From: Tabrizicola sp.
GTDB taxonomy: Bacteria; Pseudomonadota; Alphaproteobacteria; Rhodobacterales; Rhodobacteraceae
DNA length: 64,000 nucleotides
Assembly: GCF_022842145.1 (NCBI RefSeq)
Contig: NZ_JALHQD010000004.1
Span: 124,001 to 188,000, forward strand
Direction: 5' to 3'
This document shows positions 46,459-55,640 of this stretch, one piece after another. Each line of letters begins with the position of its first letter. The first letter of the stretch is position 1. The translations under genes were made by a program, and so were the position numbers. The notes beneath the pieces are model-generated. The model searched no databases. It was not told where the DNA came from and worked only from the letters and a program-made list of their open reading frames with translations.

Positions 46459-46554
46459 GGGCCAATACCTAAATGAGTGATGGCCAAATTTATGTTGCCG
46501 GGCCTGCATAAGGAAAATAGATAGTCACAATGGTTCCATTGCTGGAGCAAATCC

Positions 46555-47448
46555 GTGGCGCTCCTTACCAACCTTCCGACCGACCTGTTGCGAACCTTCA
46601 TAGCGGTGGTCGAACTCGGCGGGCATTCCAAGGCCGGGGCGGTCCTGGGGCGCAGCCAGCCAGCGATTTCATTGCAGATCCGACGGCTGGAGGAACTGGT
46701 CCGCACGCCTCTGCTAGCCCAGGAGGGCAGGGCGATCCACACCACTCCCGCAGGCGAGGCGCTGTTGTCATATGCGCGCGAGATGGTGCGGATCAACGAC
46801 GAGGCCGTGCGTTACTTTCATAGGTCAGAAGTGCAGGGCGTCCTACGGATCGGTCTGCCGACGGACTATGCGGTGGCATTTCTGCAGAACACGCTGACCA
46901 GATTCCTGCACCAGAACCCGGACGTGGATCTGGAGATTCACTGCGACCTTTCCCGCGAGTTGCACCAACACCTGCGTTCGGACGACCTCGACATCATCGT
47001 GGCCACAATGCCTACAGCCAGGATGCCCTACTTGTCGCGCGTCTGGGACGAACAGCCGATCTGGGCAGCCGCCGAGTCGCTTGAACTGTCGCATGCCCGT
47101 CCGGTACCGTTGGGAGCACATCTGGAAGGCTGCGACTACCGCTCGCGCATGATCGAGGCGCTAGATGCAGCCGAACGGCGCTGGCGGATCGTATACACCG
47201 GCCCCGGCATTTCGGGCCTGCAGAACGCGGTGCTGAACGGGCTCTGTGTCACGGCGCTGACGCGGGCGACTATGATGCCGGGAATGCGCGAATTGCGGGA
47301 AGCCGAGGGATTTCCTAAGCTTGAGCCGCTGCGGATCGGCCTTTTCTACAAGCACCCGCGCCTGTCGCCGGCGGGTCTGCAACTGGTCAGCGACCTGGTG
47401 GCAGGACTGGAAAGCGTGGGGTCCGGCGTCCGCCCGCTGCAGGGATGA
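46555..47448 (+). CDS. LysR-family regulator of the creatinine module
   Basis: The 297-residue LTTR has an N-terminal winged helix (LLRTFIAVVELGGHSKAGAV, RSQPAISLQIRRLEEL) and a periplasmic-binding-like effector domain starting RIGLPTDYAVAFLQ. It uses a GTG start. Its gene diverges from creatininase with a 96-base gap, the classic position for a LysR regulator that controls the divergent gene. Creatinine or creatine as effector is inference. A TTATG-type T-N11-A motif could not be decided by eye. Confidence 0.88.
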   Translation: MALLTNLPTDLLRTFIAVVELGGHSKAGAVLGRSQPAISLQIRRLEELVRTPLLAQEGRAIHTTPAGEALLSYAREMVRINDEAVRYFHRSEVQGVLRIGLPTDYAVAFLQNTLTRFLHQNPDVDLEIHCDLSRELHQHLRSDDLDIIVATMPTARMPYLSRVWDEQPIWAAAESLELSHARPVPLGAHLEGCDYRSRMIEALDAAERRWRIVYTGPGISGLQNAVLNGLCVTALTRATMMPGMRELREAEGFPKLEPLRIGLFYKHPRLSPAGLQLVSDLVAGLESVGSGVRPLQG

Positions 47449-47574
47449 TGAAACTGCGGGCAGCATAACGGGCGCTAATCAATGGATTTCAAGAACCGAT
47501 TTTGTCCGGCCGCAGCGATCCCCTAACGTCGCGGGAAGAAGATCGCCGACATAACGACAATGGGGACTACGAAG

Positions 47575-48696
47575 ATGACCAAGATCGATACCGCGATGGG
47601 TCTTTCCCGCCGTTCGCTACTTGCCTCGGGGGCGGCCCTGCTGGCCACTCCCATGCTGTCGCGCCGCGCCTTTGCGCAGGCGACAGAGCTGACCATGCTG
47701 GCTTGGTACGGCCATGCCGAGCCCGACATGGTTGCCGAGTTCGAGGCCGAGAACAACGTCAAGTTCATCCCGAAATACTATACCGGCGGCGACAACATGC
47801 TGGGTCTGATCTCGCAGTCGCCCCCCGGCACGTTCGACGTGATCCTGTCGGACGCTGAATACGTCCAGGCGCTGAACGCCGCGGGCTATGTCGAGGAGCT
47901 GGACCCCGCCGACTATGCGCTGGACGAGTTCTTCCCCGAGTTCCAGCAGTTCCCCGGCAACTGGCAGGACGGCAAGCTGTTCTCGCTGGTGACCCGTTTT
48001 GGGTTCCTTGGTGTCGCCTACAACACCGATGCCCTGACCGAGGCGGAAGCGGCCAATTACAACGTCTTCTGGGATCCGAAGCTGACCGGCAAGGTCGGGC
48101 ACTTCGACTGGCACCTGCCGAACCTTGGACAGATGAGCCTGCTGACCGGCAACGCCAACCCCTATGACATCGACGAAGCCGCCTGGGCGGCGGTGCAGGA
48201 AAAAACCATGTCGCTGCGGCCCCAGATCGGCGGCTTCTTCGACTATGGCGGGACCTTCTCCTCCCTGAACGACGGCCAGATGCTCGCGTTCTGCGGCATC
48301 GGCGACTGGATCACCGGCGTCTTGGAGAAGTCGGGGGCCAAGGTGAAATCGGTCATCCCGGAACAGGGCGGGCTGCAGTGGTCGGAGTGCTTCTCGATCG
48401 GTAAGGGTTCGGCCAAGGCGGATCTCGCGAAGAAGTGGATCCAGTACATCACCTCGGCCAAGGGTCAGGCGAAATCGGCCCAGATGGCGGCCTATCCCGC
48501 CCTGATCCCGAACGCCAAGGGCTGGGAGGTCCTGCAGGCCGAGAACCCCGACGAGGCCAAGCGCCAGGGCATGACCAAGGATGCCGGCAACGCGATGGAC
48601 ATGATCCGCGCGGGCCGCATCAAGTATCGCCAGTGGCCGGTCCAGCAGGACCTGGAGACCTGGAACGACTTCTGGTCGGAATACAAAGGCGCCTGA
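47575..48696 (+). CDS. ABC transporter substrate-binding protein (PotD/PotF type)
   Basis: The 373-residue periplasmic binding protein has a twin-arginine signal (LSRRSLLASGAALLA, cut after AFAQ near residue 34). The mature domain is of the spermidine/putrescine type (LTMLAWYGHAEPDMV, FDVILSDAEYVQAL, GDWITGVLEKSG, AKKWIQYITS). Start 47575 is favoured over 47560 because GGGGA lies nine bases upstream. Its place next to the creatinine genes suggests uptake of creatinine, creatine or a related guanidino compound rather than polyamines. That is inference. Confidence 0.88.
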   Translation: MTKIDTAMGLSRRSLLASGAALLATPMLSRRAFAQATELTMLAWYGHAEPDMVAEFEAENNVKFIPKYYTGGDNMLGLISQSPPGTFDVILSDAEYVQALNAAGYVEELDPADYALDEFFPEFQQFPGNWQDGKLFSLVTRFGFLGVAYNTDALTEAEAANYNVFWDPKLTGKVGHFDWHLPNLGQMSLLTGNANPYDIDEAAWAAVQEKTMSLRPQIGGFFDYGGTFSSLNDGQMLAFCGIGDWITGVLEKSGAKVKSVIPEQGGLQWSECFSIGKGSAKADLAKKWIQYITSAKGQAKSAQMAAYPALIPNAKGWEVLQAENPDEAKRQGMTKDAGNAMDMIRAGRIKYRQWPVQQDLETWNDFWSEYKGA

Positions 48697-48707
48697 GCCT
48701 TGACGAT

Positions 48708-48737
48708 GCGGGCCGGGGGGGCGATCCCCCGGCCCGC
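48708..48737 (+). promoter_or_regulatory. Strong intercistronic hairpin after the binding-protein gene
   Basis: A perfect 12-bp stem (GCGGGCCGGGGG / CCCCCGGCCCGC) with a GGCGAT loop begins 11 bases after the stop and ends 26 bases before the permease start. There is no T-run. Such hairpins commonly partially terminate or protect the upstream mRNA, so that the binding protein outnumbers the permeases. Confidence 0.75.
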
Positions 48738-48763
48738 AGTCCTTTGCAGGAGAGCGCCCGCCG

Positions 48764-49609
48764 ATGCGACGCCCGATCACCCTCTACGGTCTGACCTTCT
48801 CGCTGCCGCTTCTGATCTGGCAGGTCTTGTTCTTCGTCTTCCCGCTTCTGTTCCTGGTCGCGCTGTCCTTCTGGACGGTGAAGAATTTCGTGATGTCGCC
48901 GGATTTCGACACGGTGAACTGGACCACGATGTATGGCCGCGCCGTGTTCTGGCAGGCCTATGGGAACACTCTGGCGCTGGCTGCGGCGGCTGCGGTGCTG
49001 ACCAGCATCTTCGCCTTCCCGGCCTCTTATGCCATCGCGTTCAAGATGTCGGACACGGCCCGGCGCTGGGCGGTCTTCCTGATGGTGATCCCGTTCTTCA
49101 CGAGTTACTTGGTCCGGATCTATTCCTGGCAGATATTCCTCTCTGACAACGGCATCATCAACGTCATCCTCGGTTGGATCGGGCTTGGCCCCTTCCAGAT
49201 GCTGAACACCGTCGGTGCCACCATGATCGGCTACCTGACGCTCGCCTTCCCGCTCGTGGTCCTGTTGCAGCTCTTCAGTCTGGTCTTCATCGACCGCACC
49301 CTGATCGAGGCCGCGCACAACATGCGCTGCGGGCGGCTGCGCACGGTGTTCGAGGTGGTCATACCCTCGGCCCGCACCGGGTTGGTCATCGCCGCGCTGT
49401 TCTGCTTCATCCTGGCGTTCGGTGATTTCGTGAGCCCCGTGTACCTCGGCGGGGGTGAGCCGACGACGCTGTCGATCCTGATCACCGACACCACGAAATC
49501 CGGCCAGCAATGGCCCCGCGCCGCCGTGATTGCGCTGACGATGATCGGCACGCTGATGGTTGTCGCCTTCGCCGCCGTGAAATTTGCCTACAAAGGGAAA
49601 TCGAAATGA
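48764..49609 (+). CDS. ABC transporter permease (PotB type)
   Basis: The 281-residue inner-membrane permease has six predicted spans. It carries the EAA-type cytoplasmic loop (DRTLIEAAHNMRCGRLRTVF) that docks with the ATPase, and RIYSWQIFLSDNGIIN, typical of polyamine-type PotB subunits. Its stop overlaps the start of the second permease (ATGA), which indicates coupled translation. It acts with 47575, 49606 and 50432 as one transporter. Confidence 0.9.
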   Translation: MRRPITLYGLTFSLPLLIWQVLFFVFPLLFLVALSFWTVKNFVMSPDFDTVNWTTMYGRAVFWQAYGNTLALAAAAAVLTSIFAFPASYAIAFKMSDTARRWAVFLMVIPFFTSYLVRIYSWQIFLSDNGIINVILGWIGLGPFQMLNTVGATMIGYLTLAFPLVVLLQLFSLVFIDRTLIEAAHNMRCGRLRTVFEVVIPSARTGLVIAALFCFILAFGDFVSPVYLGGGEPTTLSILITDTTKSGQQWPRAAVIALTMIGTLMVVAFAAVKFAYKGKSK

Positions 49610-50427
49610 GCGGCTCGTTCGACATGAACCGCAACCGTGCCGTCGACTGGGCACTCGTTGTCTACGTGGTCCTAGCCTATGTCTTCGTCTTCGCACCCAT
49701 CGCCGCAAGCTTCGTCTTCTCGTTCAACTCGGACCGCTTCCCCTCCATCCCGCTGGGTGAGTTTTCCCTGGACTGGTACCGCGCCGTCGCCACCGACCCC
49801 CTGGTCTGGGAAGGTGCGCGCAATACCCTGTTTGTCGGCGTGATCGTCGGCATCTGCTCGACCGCGCTGGGCTTCGGAGCCGCCTACACCGATTATCGCT
49901 ACAAGTTCGCGGGCAAGCAGGTCTACCTGGCCCTCGCGCTGCTGCCGCCGACGATCCCGGTCATCATCCTGGGCCTGGCGATGCTGGCCTACCTGTCCCG
50001 CATCAACCTGTCGGGCAATGCGCTTTCCGTGATCATCAGTCACGTCGTCGTCTGCGCCCCCTTCGCGATGGCGATCATCCGGCTGCGTCTGTCCCAGATG
50101 GACCCGGCGCTGGAGCCTGCGGCCTGGAACCTTGGCGCGTCCGAATGGATGGCGATGCGGCATGTCATCGTCCCTTTCTGCGCCCCGGCGATCTTCGGCG
50201 CGCTTTTCATCACCATGGCCGTGTCCTTCGACGAATTCGCCGTGGCCTGGTTCGTGTCCGGCCTGAACGAGACGCTGCCGGTCAAGGTGCTGGGCTTCCT
50301 ACAAGGCCAGGTCAGCCCGCGGATCAACGCGATCGGCACCTTCGTCTTCATTCTTTCCATGACGCTTGTGATCCTGGCGCAGCTTCTGCTGTCCGGTCGC
50401 GGCGCCAAGCCCGCCGACCAGGAGTAA
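49606..50427 (+). CDS. ABC transporter permease (PotC type)
   Basis: The 273-residue second permease has six spans and the EAA loop (DPALEPAAWNLGASEWMAM). It starts at 49606 (MSGSFDMNRNRAVDW), overlapping the preceding stop; a longer in-frame reading from 49510 lies in the upstream gene. The FSFNSDRFPSIPLGEFSLDWY segment after the first span is typical of PotC. It precedes the ATPase by four bases. Confidence 0.9.
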   Translation: MSGSFDMNRNRAVDWALVVYVVLAYVFVFAPIAASFVFSFNSDRFPSIPLGEFSLDWYRAVATDPLVWEGARNTLFVGVIVGICSTALGFGAAYTDYRYKFAGKQVYLALALLPPTIPVIILGLAMLAYLSRINLSGNALSVIISHVVVCAPFAMAIIRLRLSQMDPALEPAAWNLGASEWMAMRHVIVPFCAPAIFGALFITMAVSFDEFAVAWFVSGLNETLPVKVLGFLQGQVSPRINAIGTFVFILSMTLVILAQLLLSGRGAKPADQE

Positions 50428-50431
50428 CCCC

Positions 50432-51511
50432 ATGAGCCGCGACACCCTTGTTTCCTTTGAAGGCGTGGTGAAAACCTTCGGCGGCTTCGTGGCCGTCAAG
50501 AAGCTGGACTTCGAGATCAAGAAGGGTGAGTTCCTGGCGATCATGGGGTCCTCCGGCTGCGGCAAGACCACCACGCTGCGGATGCTGGCGGGACTTGAGG
50601 CGCCGACCGAGGGCGTGATCCGCCTGTCCGGCAAGCCGATCAACGACCTGCCGACCTGGAGCCGCGACACCCCGATGGTCTGGCAAAGCCTCGCGCTCTT
50701 CCCGTTCCTCAACGTCCGTGAGAACGTGGAATTTGCGCTGAAGATGCGTGGCGTCGGCAAGGCGGAACGGCGACGGCGGGCGGAACAGTGGCTCGACCGG
50801 ATGCAGATCACCGAGTTCGCCGAGCGCAACATCAGCCAGCTTTCCGGCGGCCAGCGCCAGCGCGTGGCACTGGCCCGGTCGCTGGTGGTCGAACCGGAGA
50901 TCCTCCTGCTGGACGAACCGCTCTCGGCGCTGGACGCCGCGCTTAAGGTGCGGATGCAGTCGGTCTTGAAGAACCTTCAGCGCGAAACGGGAATCACCTT
51001 CGTCTACGTCACCCACAGCCAGTCAGAGGCCTTCTCGATGGCCGACCGCGTGGTAATTATGAGCCGGGGGGTGATTGAACAGATCGGCACCCCGCAAGAG
51101 ATTTACCGTACTCCGCGCACCCGCTTCGTGGCCGATTTCTTGGGATCGTCGAACCTCTTTTCCGGCAAGGTCCGGTCTGGCACTGTGGGTTTCGAACTCG
51201 ACGCGGCTGTCGGCACTTTGCGCCTCGCCTCGCCTGCGACGGTCGGAGAGACTGCGACATTGACCGTTCTGGACACGAAGACACATCTCAGCACCACCGC
51301 CCCGGCCGGGAGTGTGAACGCCGTGCCGGTGAAGGTGATCGGCGAGGAATTCGTCGGTGCAACGGCCACGGTCTACCTGGAAACCGCCCAGGGCCAGGAA
51401 ATCCGGGTCCAGAAGAGCCATGACGAACTTACCGGACTGCCGCTTGGGATCGGTCAGCCGCTTTATGTCTGGTGGAATCCGGAAGACGGCCACCTTGTCG
51501 GCGAAGGCTAG
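50432..51511 (+). CDS. ABC transporter ATP-binding protein (PotA type)
   Basis: The 359-residue ATPase has Walker A GSSGCGKTTT, Q-loop MVWQSLALFPFL, signature QLSGGQRQRVALARSL, Walker B ILLLDEPLSAL and the His switch YVTHSQSEAF. A TOBE-type C-terminal domain follows (FSGKVRSGTVGFEL onward), as in PotA and other polyamine/sugar importers. It starts four bases after the permease stop and completes the transporter. Confidence 0.92.
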   Translation: MSRDTLVSFEGVVKTFGGFVAVKKLDFEIKKGEFLAIMGSSGCGKTTTLRMLAGLEAPTEGVIRLSGKPINDLPTWSRDTPMVWQSLALFPFLNVRENVEFALKMRGVGKAERRRRAEQWLDRMQITEFAERNISQLSGGQRQRVALARSLVVEPEILLLDEPLSALDAALKVRMQSVLKNLQRETGITFVYVTHSQSEAFSMADRVVIMSRGVIEQIGTPQEIYRTPRTRFVADFLGSSNLFSGKVRSGTVGFELDAAVGTLRLASPATVGETATLTVLDTKTHLSTTAPAGSVNAVPVKVIGEEFVGATATVYLETAQGQEIRVQKSHDELTGLPLGIGQPLYVWWNPEDGHLVGEG

Positions 51512-51515
51512 TCCG

Positions 51516-51716
51516 ATGTCGGCACTCTATCCCTTCTACCATTCGCGCCTTAAGCCTTTACCGCTCCAAGGGGGTCCCGACATGAGCATCGTCTTTCTTC
51601 ACGGAGGGGGATTGTCACAAGATCAACTGGACAGTCTTCCTCTGGACCCGAAAGGGTGGCGGATCACGTTAGCGCGTTGGGCCGCCAAGCTTTTCTTGCG
51701 TCGCAGATCGAGTTGA
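51516..51716 (+). CDS. Small ORF of unknown function
   Basis: A 66-codon frame starts four bases after the ATPase stop: SALYPFYHSRLKPLPLQGGP, then SIVFLHGGGLSQDQLDSLPL and a basic tail. A second start, ATG at 51582, gives a 44-residue protein. It may be the N-terminus of a lost gene or a genuine small protein. Only the operon position supports it. Confidence 0.35.
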   Translation: MSALYPFYHSRLKPLPLQGGPDMSIVFLHGGGLSQDQLDSLPLDPKGWRITLARWAAKLFLRRRSS

Positions 51717-51729
51717 TCCGGGGGTCAGG

Positions 51730-52752
51730 ATGTCGATTCACGAAGACGTACACCGTTTGTCTCACGCGGCGGCAGTCATCCCGCGCGGGGTGGCCTTTCT
51801 TCGGCTTGCTGGCTCTTCTGACAAGACGCGGCATTTTGCTTTTCTTGCGCTGCCGCGTTTCACGCTTCTTGCTTTCAGTTCAGCCATCGAACCACTGCGC
51901 ATCGCAAACCAACTGACGCAGCAGCCGCTTTACAGCTGGAGCCTGCTTAGCAGGGACGGCGAATCGGTGGAAAGCTCGGCCGGAGTTCGGGTGGAAGTTG
52001 ATCTGGGTCTAATACCCCTCGAGCGAGATGCCACAGTCGTCGTGTGTTCGGGAACCGAAGCCTCTCTGGCCGCCGACCGTAGCGTCCTGTCCTGGCTGCG
52101 CACCCACGAGCGCAAGGGTGGACGGATAGGGGCGATCTGCACCGGGGCCTACACTCTTGCGCGTGCGGGGCTACTGGGCGGCGACTCTCCCGCCGTGCAT
52201 TGGGAGAACCGACCTGCCTTCCGCGAGCTTTTCGATCTCGAACCCCTGCAGCAAATCTACTCGATTGGACCCAGGCACTTCTCCTGCGCCGGCGGCGAAG
52301 CGGGCGTGGACATGATGCTTGCGCTTATCGAGAAGGACCACGGAGCCAGACTTGCAAATGCTGTGGCCGAGATGTGCCTGCATGCACGTCGTAGGGAAGC
52401 CAGCGTCACACAAAAGGCAATCTATCCGACCGCAATGGAAATCCGCCATCCCGGCATTGCAAAGGTCATTAGCGCGATGAAGGCAAACGTCGCAACGCCT
52501 TTGGACCAGGGAGAGTTGTCGCAGATCTTTGGCCGGTGCACGCGACACTTGGAACGGACGTTCAAGTCGGTCATGCGGGAAACACCCAAGAGCTATTACC
52601 TTGGATTGCGCTTGGAAGAGGCTCGGAGCCTGCTGTCGGAGACGGCGTTGTCGGTCTTGGAAGTTGCAGTATCAACAGGCTTCAACTCGCGATCAAGTTT
52701 CTCGAAGGCATATAAGATTAGGTATGGAAAGAGCCCCACAAAGCCCATATGA
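51730..52752 (+). CDS. GlxA-type transcriptional regulator (DJ-1/PfpI + AraC HTH)
   Basis: The 340-residue protein has an N-terminal DJ-1/PfpI-like domain with the elbow GAICTGAYTLARAGLLGG and ends with two AraC helix-turn-helices (YLGLRLEEARSLLSETAL, VLEVAVSTGFNSRSSFSKAY). Proteins of this type (e.g. carnitine and glycine-betaine regulators) respond to quaternary amines or related N-compounds. It lies downstream of the transporter, and a role in controlling sarcosine or creatine use is plausible but unproven. Confidence 0.85.
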   Translation: MSIHEDVHRLSHAAAVIPRGVAFLRLAGSSDKTRHFAFLALPRFTLLAFSSAIEPLRIANQLTQQPLYSWSLLSRDGESVESSAGVRVEVDLGLIPLERDATVVVCSGTEASLAADRSVLSWLRTHERKGGRIGAICTGAYTLARAGLLGGDSPAVHWENRPAFRELFDLEPLQQIYSIGPRHFSCAGGEAGVDMMLALIEKDHGARLANAVAEMCLHARRREASVTQKAIYPTAMEIRHPGIAKVISAMKANVATPLDQGELSQIFGRCTRHLERTFKSVMRETPKSYYLGLRLEEARSLLSETALSVLEVAVSTGFNSRSSFSKAYKIRYGKSPTKPI

Positions 52753-52895
52753 CCTGCTTCCCCCTGATGAACTAGATCGATCCTTATCGATGAATCATTG
52801 CAGTCTGTTGGACTTCGGGGGCTACGAAATCTACTGGCGACCTCAAGTGACACAATAGTTACTGCCTTATGCGCAGATTTCTTTGTAAGTCGACC

Positions 52896-52948
52896 GTCCG
52901 CTTTCCGCCCAAAGTGACCTAGCGATCGCTCTCGGCCCAAAGCTGCCA
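52896..52948 (+). repeat. 53-bp direct repeat, right copy
   Basis: It matches 44004-44056 at 51 of 53 positions, in the same orientation, with the same AGCGATCGCT core. The segment between the copies (44057-52895) contains exactly the creatinine-degradation module with its regulators. Confidence 0.88.
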
Positions 52949-53188
52949 GTCGTGCCTCGGTGCGCGTCTCGTTGTGCATCCCCAGACCGGACGTTCATGC
53001 GGGTCGCAGCATCCTCTGAGGAGCAATGTCGGCTATGCGGACCTTCTTGCCGTTGGCTGCGGTTGCTGGATCGCTACTCGCAGGCGCCTCGGCTAGGCAA
53101 GGTTGCTTCTTGGAGCATGGGTGCAAAAGCTTTGCGAAGCATGAATGGGACGGTAAACTGCGGACACGAAGCTGTAGAAAGGTGCAGA

Positions 53189-53743
53189 TTGAACGAACTC
53201 CTGTCGGCTTTGGGCGCACCTGAGTGGCAATGGATCTGGAGCGCTATGCAAACGCTAGCGCTTGTCACAGGCTTCTTCTTTGTGGTCCGCCAGATCAAGT
53301 TGGCACAGCAGCAAAACTCGATCTCGCATCTGAACTACTTCCGCGAACTCTGGCTTTCCGAGCCAATCCTGCGTGCGCGCCAGAGTTTTCTGGGAAACTC
53401 AAGCGAGGTGGACGGCAATCTCAGGCCGCACGAAGATACCATCGCTCAATATTTCAACGACATCGGGATTGCGATCCGGACTGGACAAGTGGACGAGGGC
53501 CATGTCGTTCGGTTCTTCGGGTATTTCATTGAAGGCTTTTGGCTGTCGCTTGTCGACCAGATCAAGCGGTGCCGCGAGACCACCTCCGATCCATCGATCT
53601 ACGGCAGCTTCGAGCACCTCTACGAGCTTGTCATCTCGGCAAACGCAAAGAACGGTATTGCGCCCTTCACGCAGGCGAGGCTTACAGTGTTCGTCAGAGA
53701 AGAAGCGGGACTTGCCAGATTCTATTTGAACATCCCAGGCTGA
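53189..53743 (+). CDS. Membrane-anchored protein of unknown function
   Basis: From a TTG at 53189 (preceded by AAAGG) the product is 184 residues with one N-terminal transmembrane helix (IWSAMQTLALVTGFFFVVRQ) and a cytoplasmic helical domain (SHLNYFRELWLSEPILRARQ, VVRFFGYFIEGFWLSLVDQI). It resembles small DUF4760-type membrane-bound proteins often found in accessory DNA. A longer in-frame reading from 52952 includes non-coding repeat DNA. Function unknown. Confidence 0.6.
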   Translation: MNELLSALGAPEWQWIWSAMQTLALVTGFFFVVRQIKLAQQQNSISHLNYFRELWLSEPILRARQSFLGNSSEVDGNLRPHEDTIAQYFNDIGIAIRTGQVDEGHVVRFFGYFIEGFWLSLVDQIKRCRETTSDPSIYGSFEHLYELVISANAKNGIAPFTQARLTVFVREEAGLARFYLNIPG

Positions 53744-53789
53744 CATTGCCGCTCGTACAAAGAAGCGAGACGCGACCAAGCGCTGATCG

Positions 53790-54725
53790 CTATAATATGA
53801 ACGGTGGCGAGGTGTGGACGTAGCGGTCCAAGGAAAGGTCGTCCGAAGTTGTCAGGGTCATCATGTAGAAGGGGTCAATCTGTCCGCCCCGATGTAGCAA
53901 GTGCTGAACTGCACGATGGTTTGCCAGCGGCACTGTGACCGTAAACTCCTCGATACCGACGGCGCTTCGAATGACAAGGTCAACAAGGCTGGGAATATCC
54001 GACGGGTTCAGCGCCGCCATCGGCCCGCAGCCAGGCGAAACGTCATCAGTATCCGGGGGATTGGGCTGGACCCCGAAAGCAAACCCGACGGGCCTGCCAC
54101 CGCGCAAGGCCATCCACGCGGGTCTGCGCTGCAGAAGGAAACGTATGTCGGTTCTACGGGCAAATCCCAGAATGTCCCGTTCCACGGCAACAATCTCCTC
54201 GACCGCGTCTTCACATGGAGCAAGACGTTCAAAGGTTAGGTCGTCAGTCTTCTCCACCGAGGTCGGTCGAACAAGCACGTCGACTGAGGTAGAGGCAAAC
54301 CGGACGCCAGAACGGAGATAAACTGAAAGCGCACGAGGATCTTGGGTTGCATTTATCGTTAGATGCCGACAGCCACTCTGCGGAACTGCCCTACTTACGA
54401 GCTCCCGGCCCAAACCTTTGCCTTGGAAACCAGGGTCCACGAAGAAGACCGAAAGCTCGAGATGCTCGTTCCGCTCTATGGAAAGAGCCCAGCCGATCAG
54501 TTGTCCAGCATTGTCCAGTGCAACCCAGTTCTCCTTAGCGGTAGTCCAGAGGTGCTCGACCCAAGGGGACTGCCGCCGCCAGGCATCAGTGATGGGAGGA
54601 TCCTTCGCGAGCGCGATGCCAACAACTCCCATCCGATAAAGGTAGTCGAACAGCGACCTACGGAACATGGCATATGCTGGCGGGATATCGTCGACGACGG
54701 CACGGCGGATCGTGAACTGTCCCAT
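53790..54725 (-). CDS. GNAT-family N-acetyltransferase (two-domain)
   Basis: The 311-residue protein, from ATG 54725 (MGQFTIRRAVVDDIPPAY), has an N-terminal GNAT domain with the acetyl-CoA loop DPGFQGKGLGRELVSRAV. A second, weaker GNAT-like half contains RPAWMALRGGRPVGFAFG and YMMTLTTS. The acceptor is unknown. A longer frame up to 54767 adds 14 residues without a good ribosome-binding site. It stands alone on the minus strand. Confidence 0.75.
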   Translation of the reverse strand: MGQFTIRRAVVDDIPPAYAMFRRSLFDYLYRMGVVGIALAKDPPITDAWRRQSPWVEHLWTTAKENWVALDNAGQLIGWALSIERNEHLELSVFFVDPGFQGKGLGRELVSRAVPQSGCRHLTINATQDPRALSVYLRSGVRFASTSVDVLVRPTSVEKTDDLTFERLAPCEDAVEEIVAVERDILGFARRTDIRFLLQRRPAWMALRGGRPVGFAFGVQPNPPDTDDVSPGCGPMAALNPSDIPSLVDLVIRSAVGIEEFTVTVPLANHRAVQHLLHRGGQIDPFYMMTLTTSDDLSLDRYVHTSPPFIL

Positions 54726-55214
54726 TGTGCATCTCGATTGATCGGAAACTGTCCCAGCGTAGCACATAGCGGCTTACGTGAAATGAGCCATGTGACAGGT
54801 TTCAACTTCCGCTTTCGGCCACGGTGCGTTGCTGCACCTACGTGTTGTTCGATCGCGCCATGCTCTGGGCGAAGGCCCGCTCAGGGCTCCCTTTGTCGAG
54901 GCGCCGCGCAGCATCGGATATGACACCCTTAGACCAGGCTAGCTGCAATGGCGGCCCAAAGCTGCCGGTCAGTCTTAGCATTCATGAGCCATCCCTTCGA
55001 CATGCCCGCCAAGATATTGCCGATTGGAATGGGACCGGCCAAGGCCGACCAGTTGGAACACTCTTGGGTCTGTCCGACGTGGACCTAAGCGATGCCGCAA
55101 TGTCGCTGGAATAGGTCTGCGGCTGCGCGAGCCGCCAATCCGACCACTCCATTTCCTCGCCCATCGCTTGTCAGGACACTGCCCTTTCATGTAAGATCCA
55201 GCCCCCCGGCGTTG
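54726..55214. other. Intergenic stretch without a gene
   Basis: About 490 bases with no protein-like reading on either strand. It contains fragments related to the dispersed repeats (CAACTTCCGCTTTCGGCC at 54810, GCCCAAAGCTGCCGGTCAG near 54957). The fragments look like decayed copies of the sequence at 52896-52948. Confidence 0.45.
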
Positions 55215-55598
55215 CTACGTGCCGGCTTCCAGCAGATAGGCCACGACATCCTCGACTTCTCCCGGACGCTTCAGGCCGTTGAAGTTCATCTTGGTTCCCG
55301 GAACCATCTTGCGCGGCGCAACGAGGTAGGTTTTCAGTGTTTGTTCCGACCAGACTATTCCGGCCGTCTTCATGGCGTCGGAATAATCGTATCCCTCCAG
55401 GGTGCCTGAGGTCCGACCGATCAAGCCTTTCAGACTTGGTCCGATCTTCTTTTCTGCCCCATCGGTGATCACGTGGCACTCCACGCACCGGATCGGAAAC
55501 AATTCGGCCCCACGCACGGGATCCGGGCCCTCTGCAAGAACGGGCGACGCCAGCGCAACAGCGATGACAAGCAAGCAGCCCTGTCGAGTGAAAGTCAT
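55215..55598 (-). CDS. Periplasmic monohaem cytochrome c (class I)
   Basis: The 127-residue protein has a signal peptide (LLVIAVALASPVLA, cut near residue 22) and one haem site CVECH (Cys38, Cys41, His42). The probable axial ligand is Met104 in GTKMNFNG. It resembles cytochrome c2 and other small c-type cytochromes. It is the last gene of a four-gene minus-strand unit and starts 42 bases after the cupredoxin. It likely accepts electrons from the cupredoxin or the flavin oxidase. Confidence 0.88.
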   Translation of the reverse strand: MTFTRQGCLLVIAVALASPVLAEGPDPVRGAELFPIRCVECHVITDGAEKKIGPSLKGLIGRTSGTLEGYDYSDAMKTAGIVWSEQTLKTYLVAPRKMVPGTKMNFNGLKRPGEVEDVVAYLLEAGT

Positions 55599-55640
55599 CT
55601 CTCTACCCCCGCGATTGCATTCGGGTGAATTAGTATAAGA

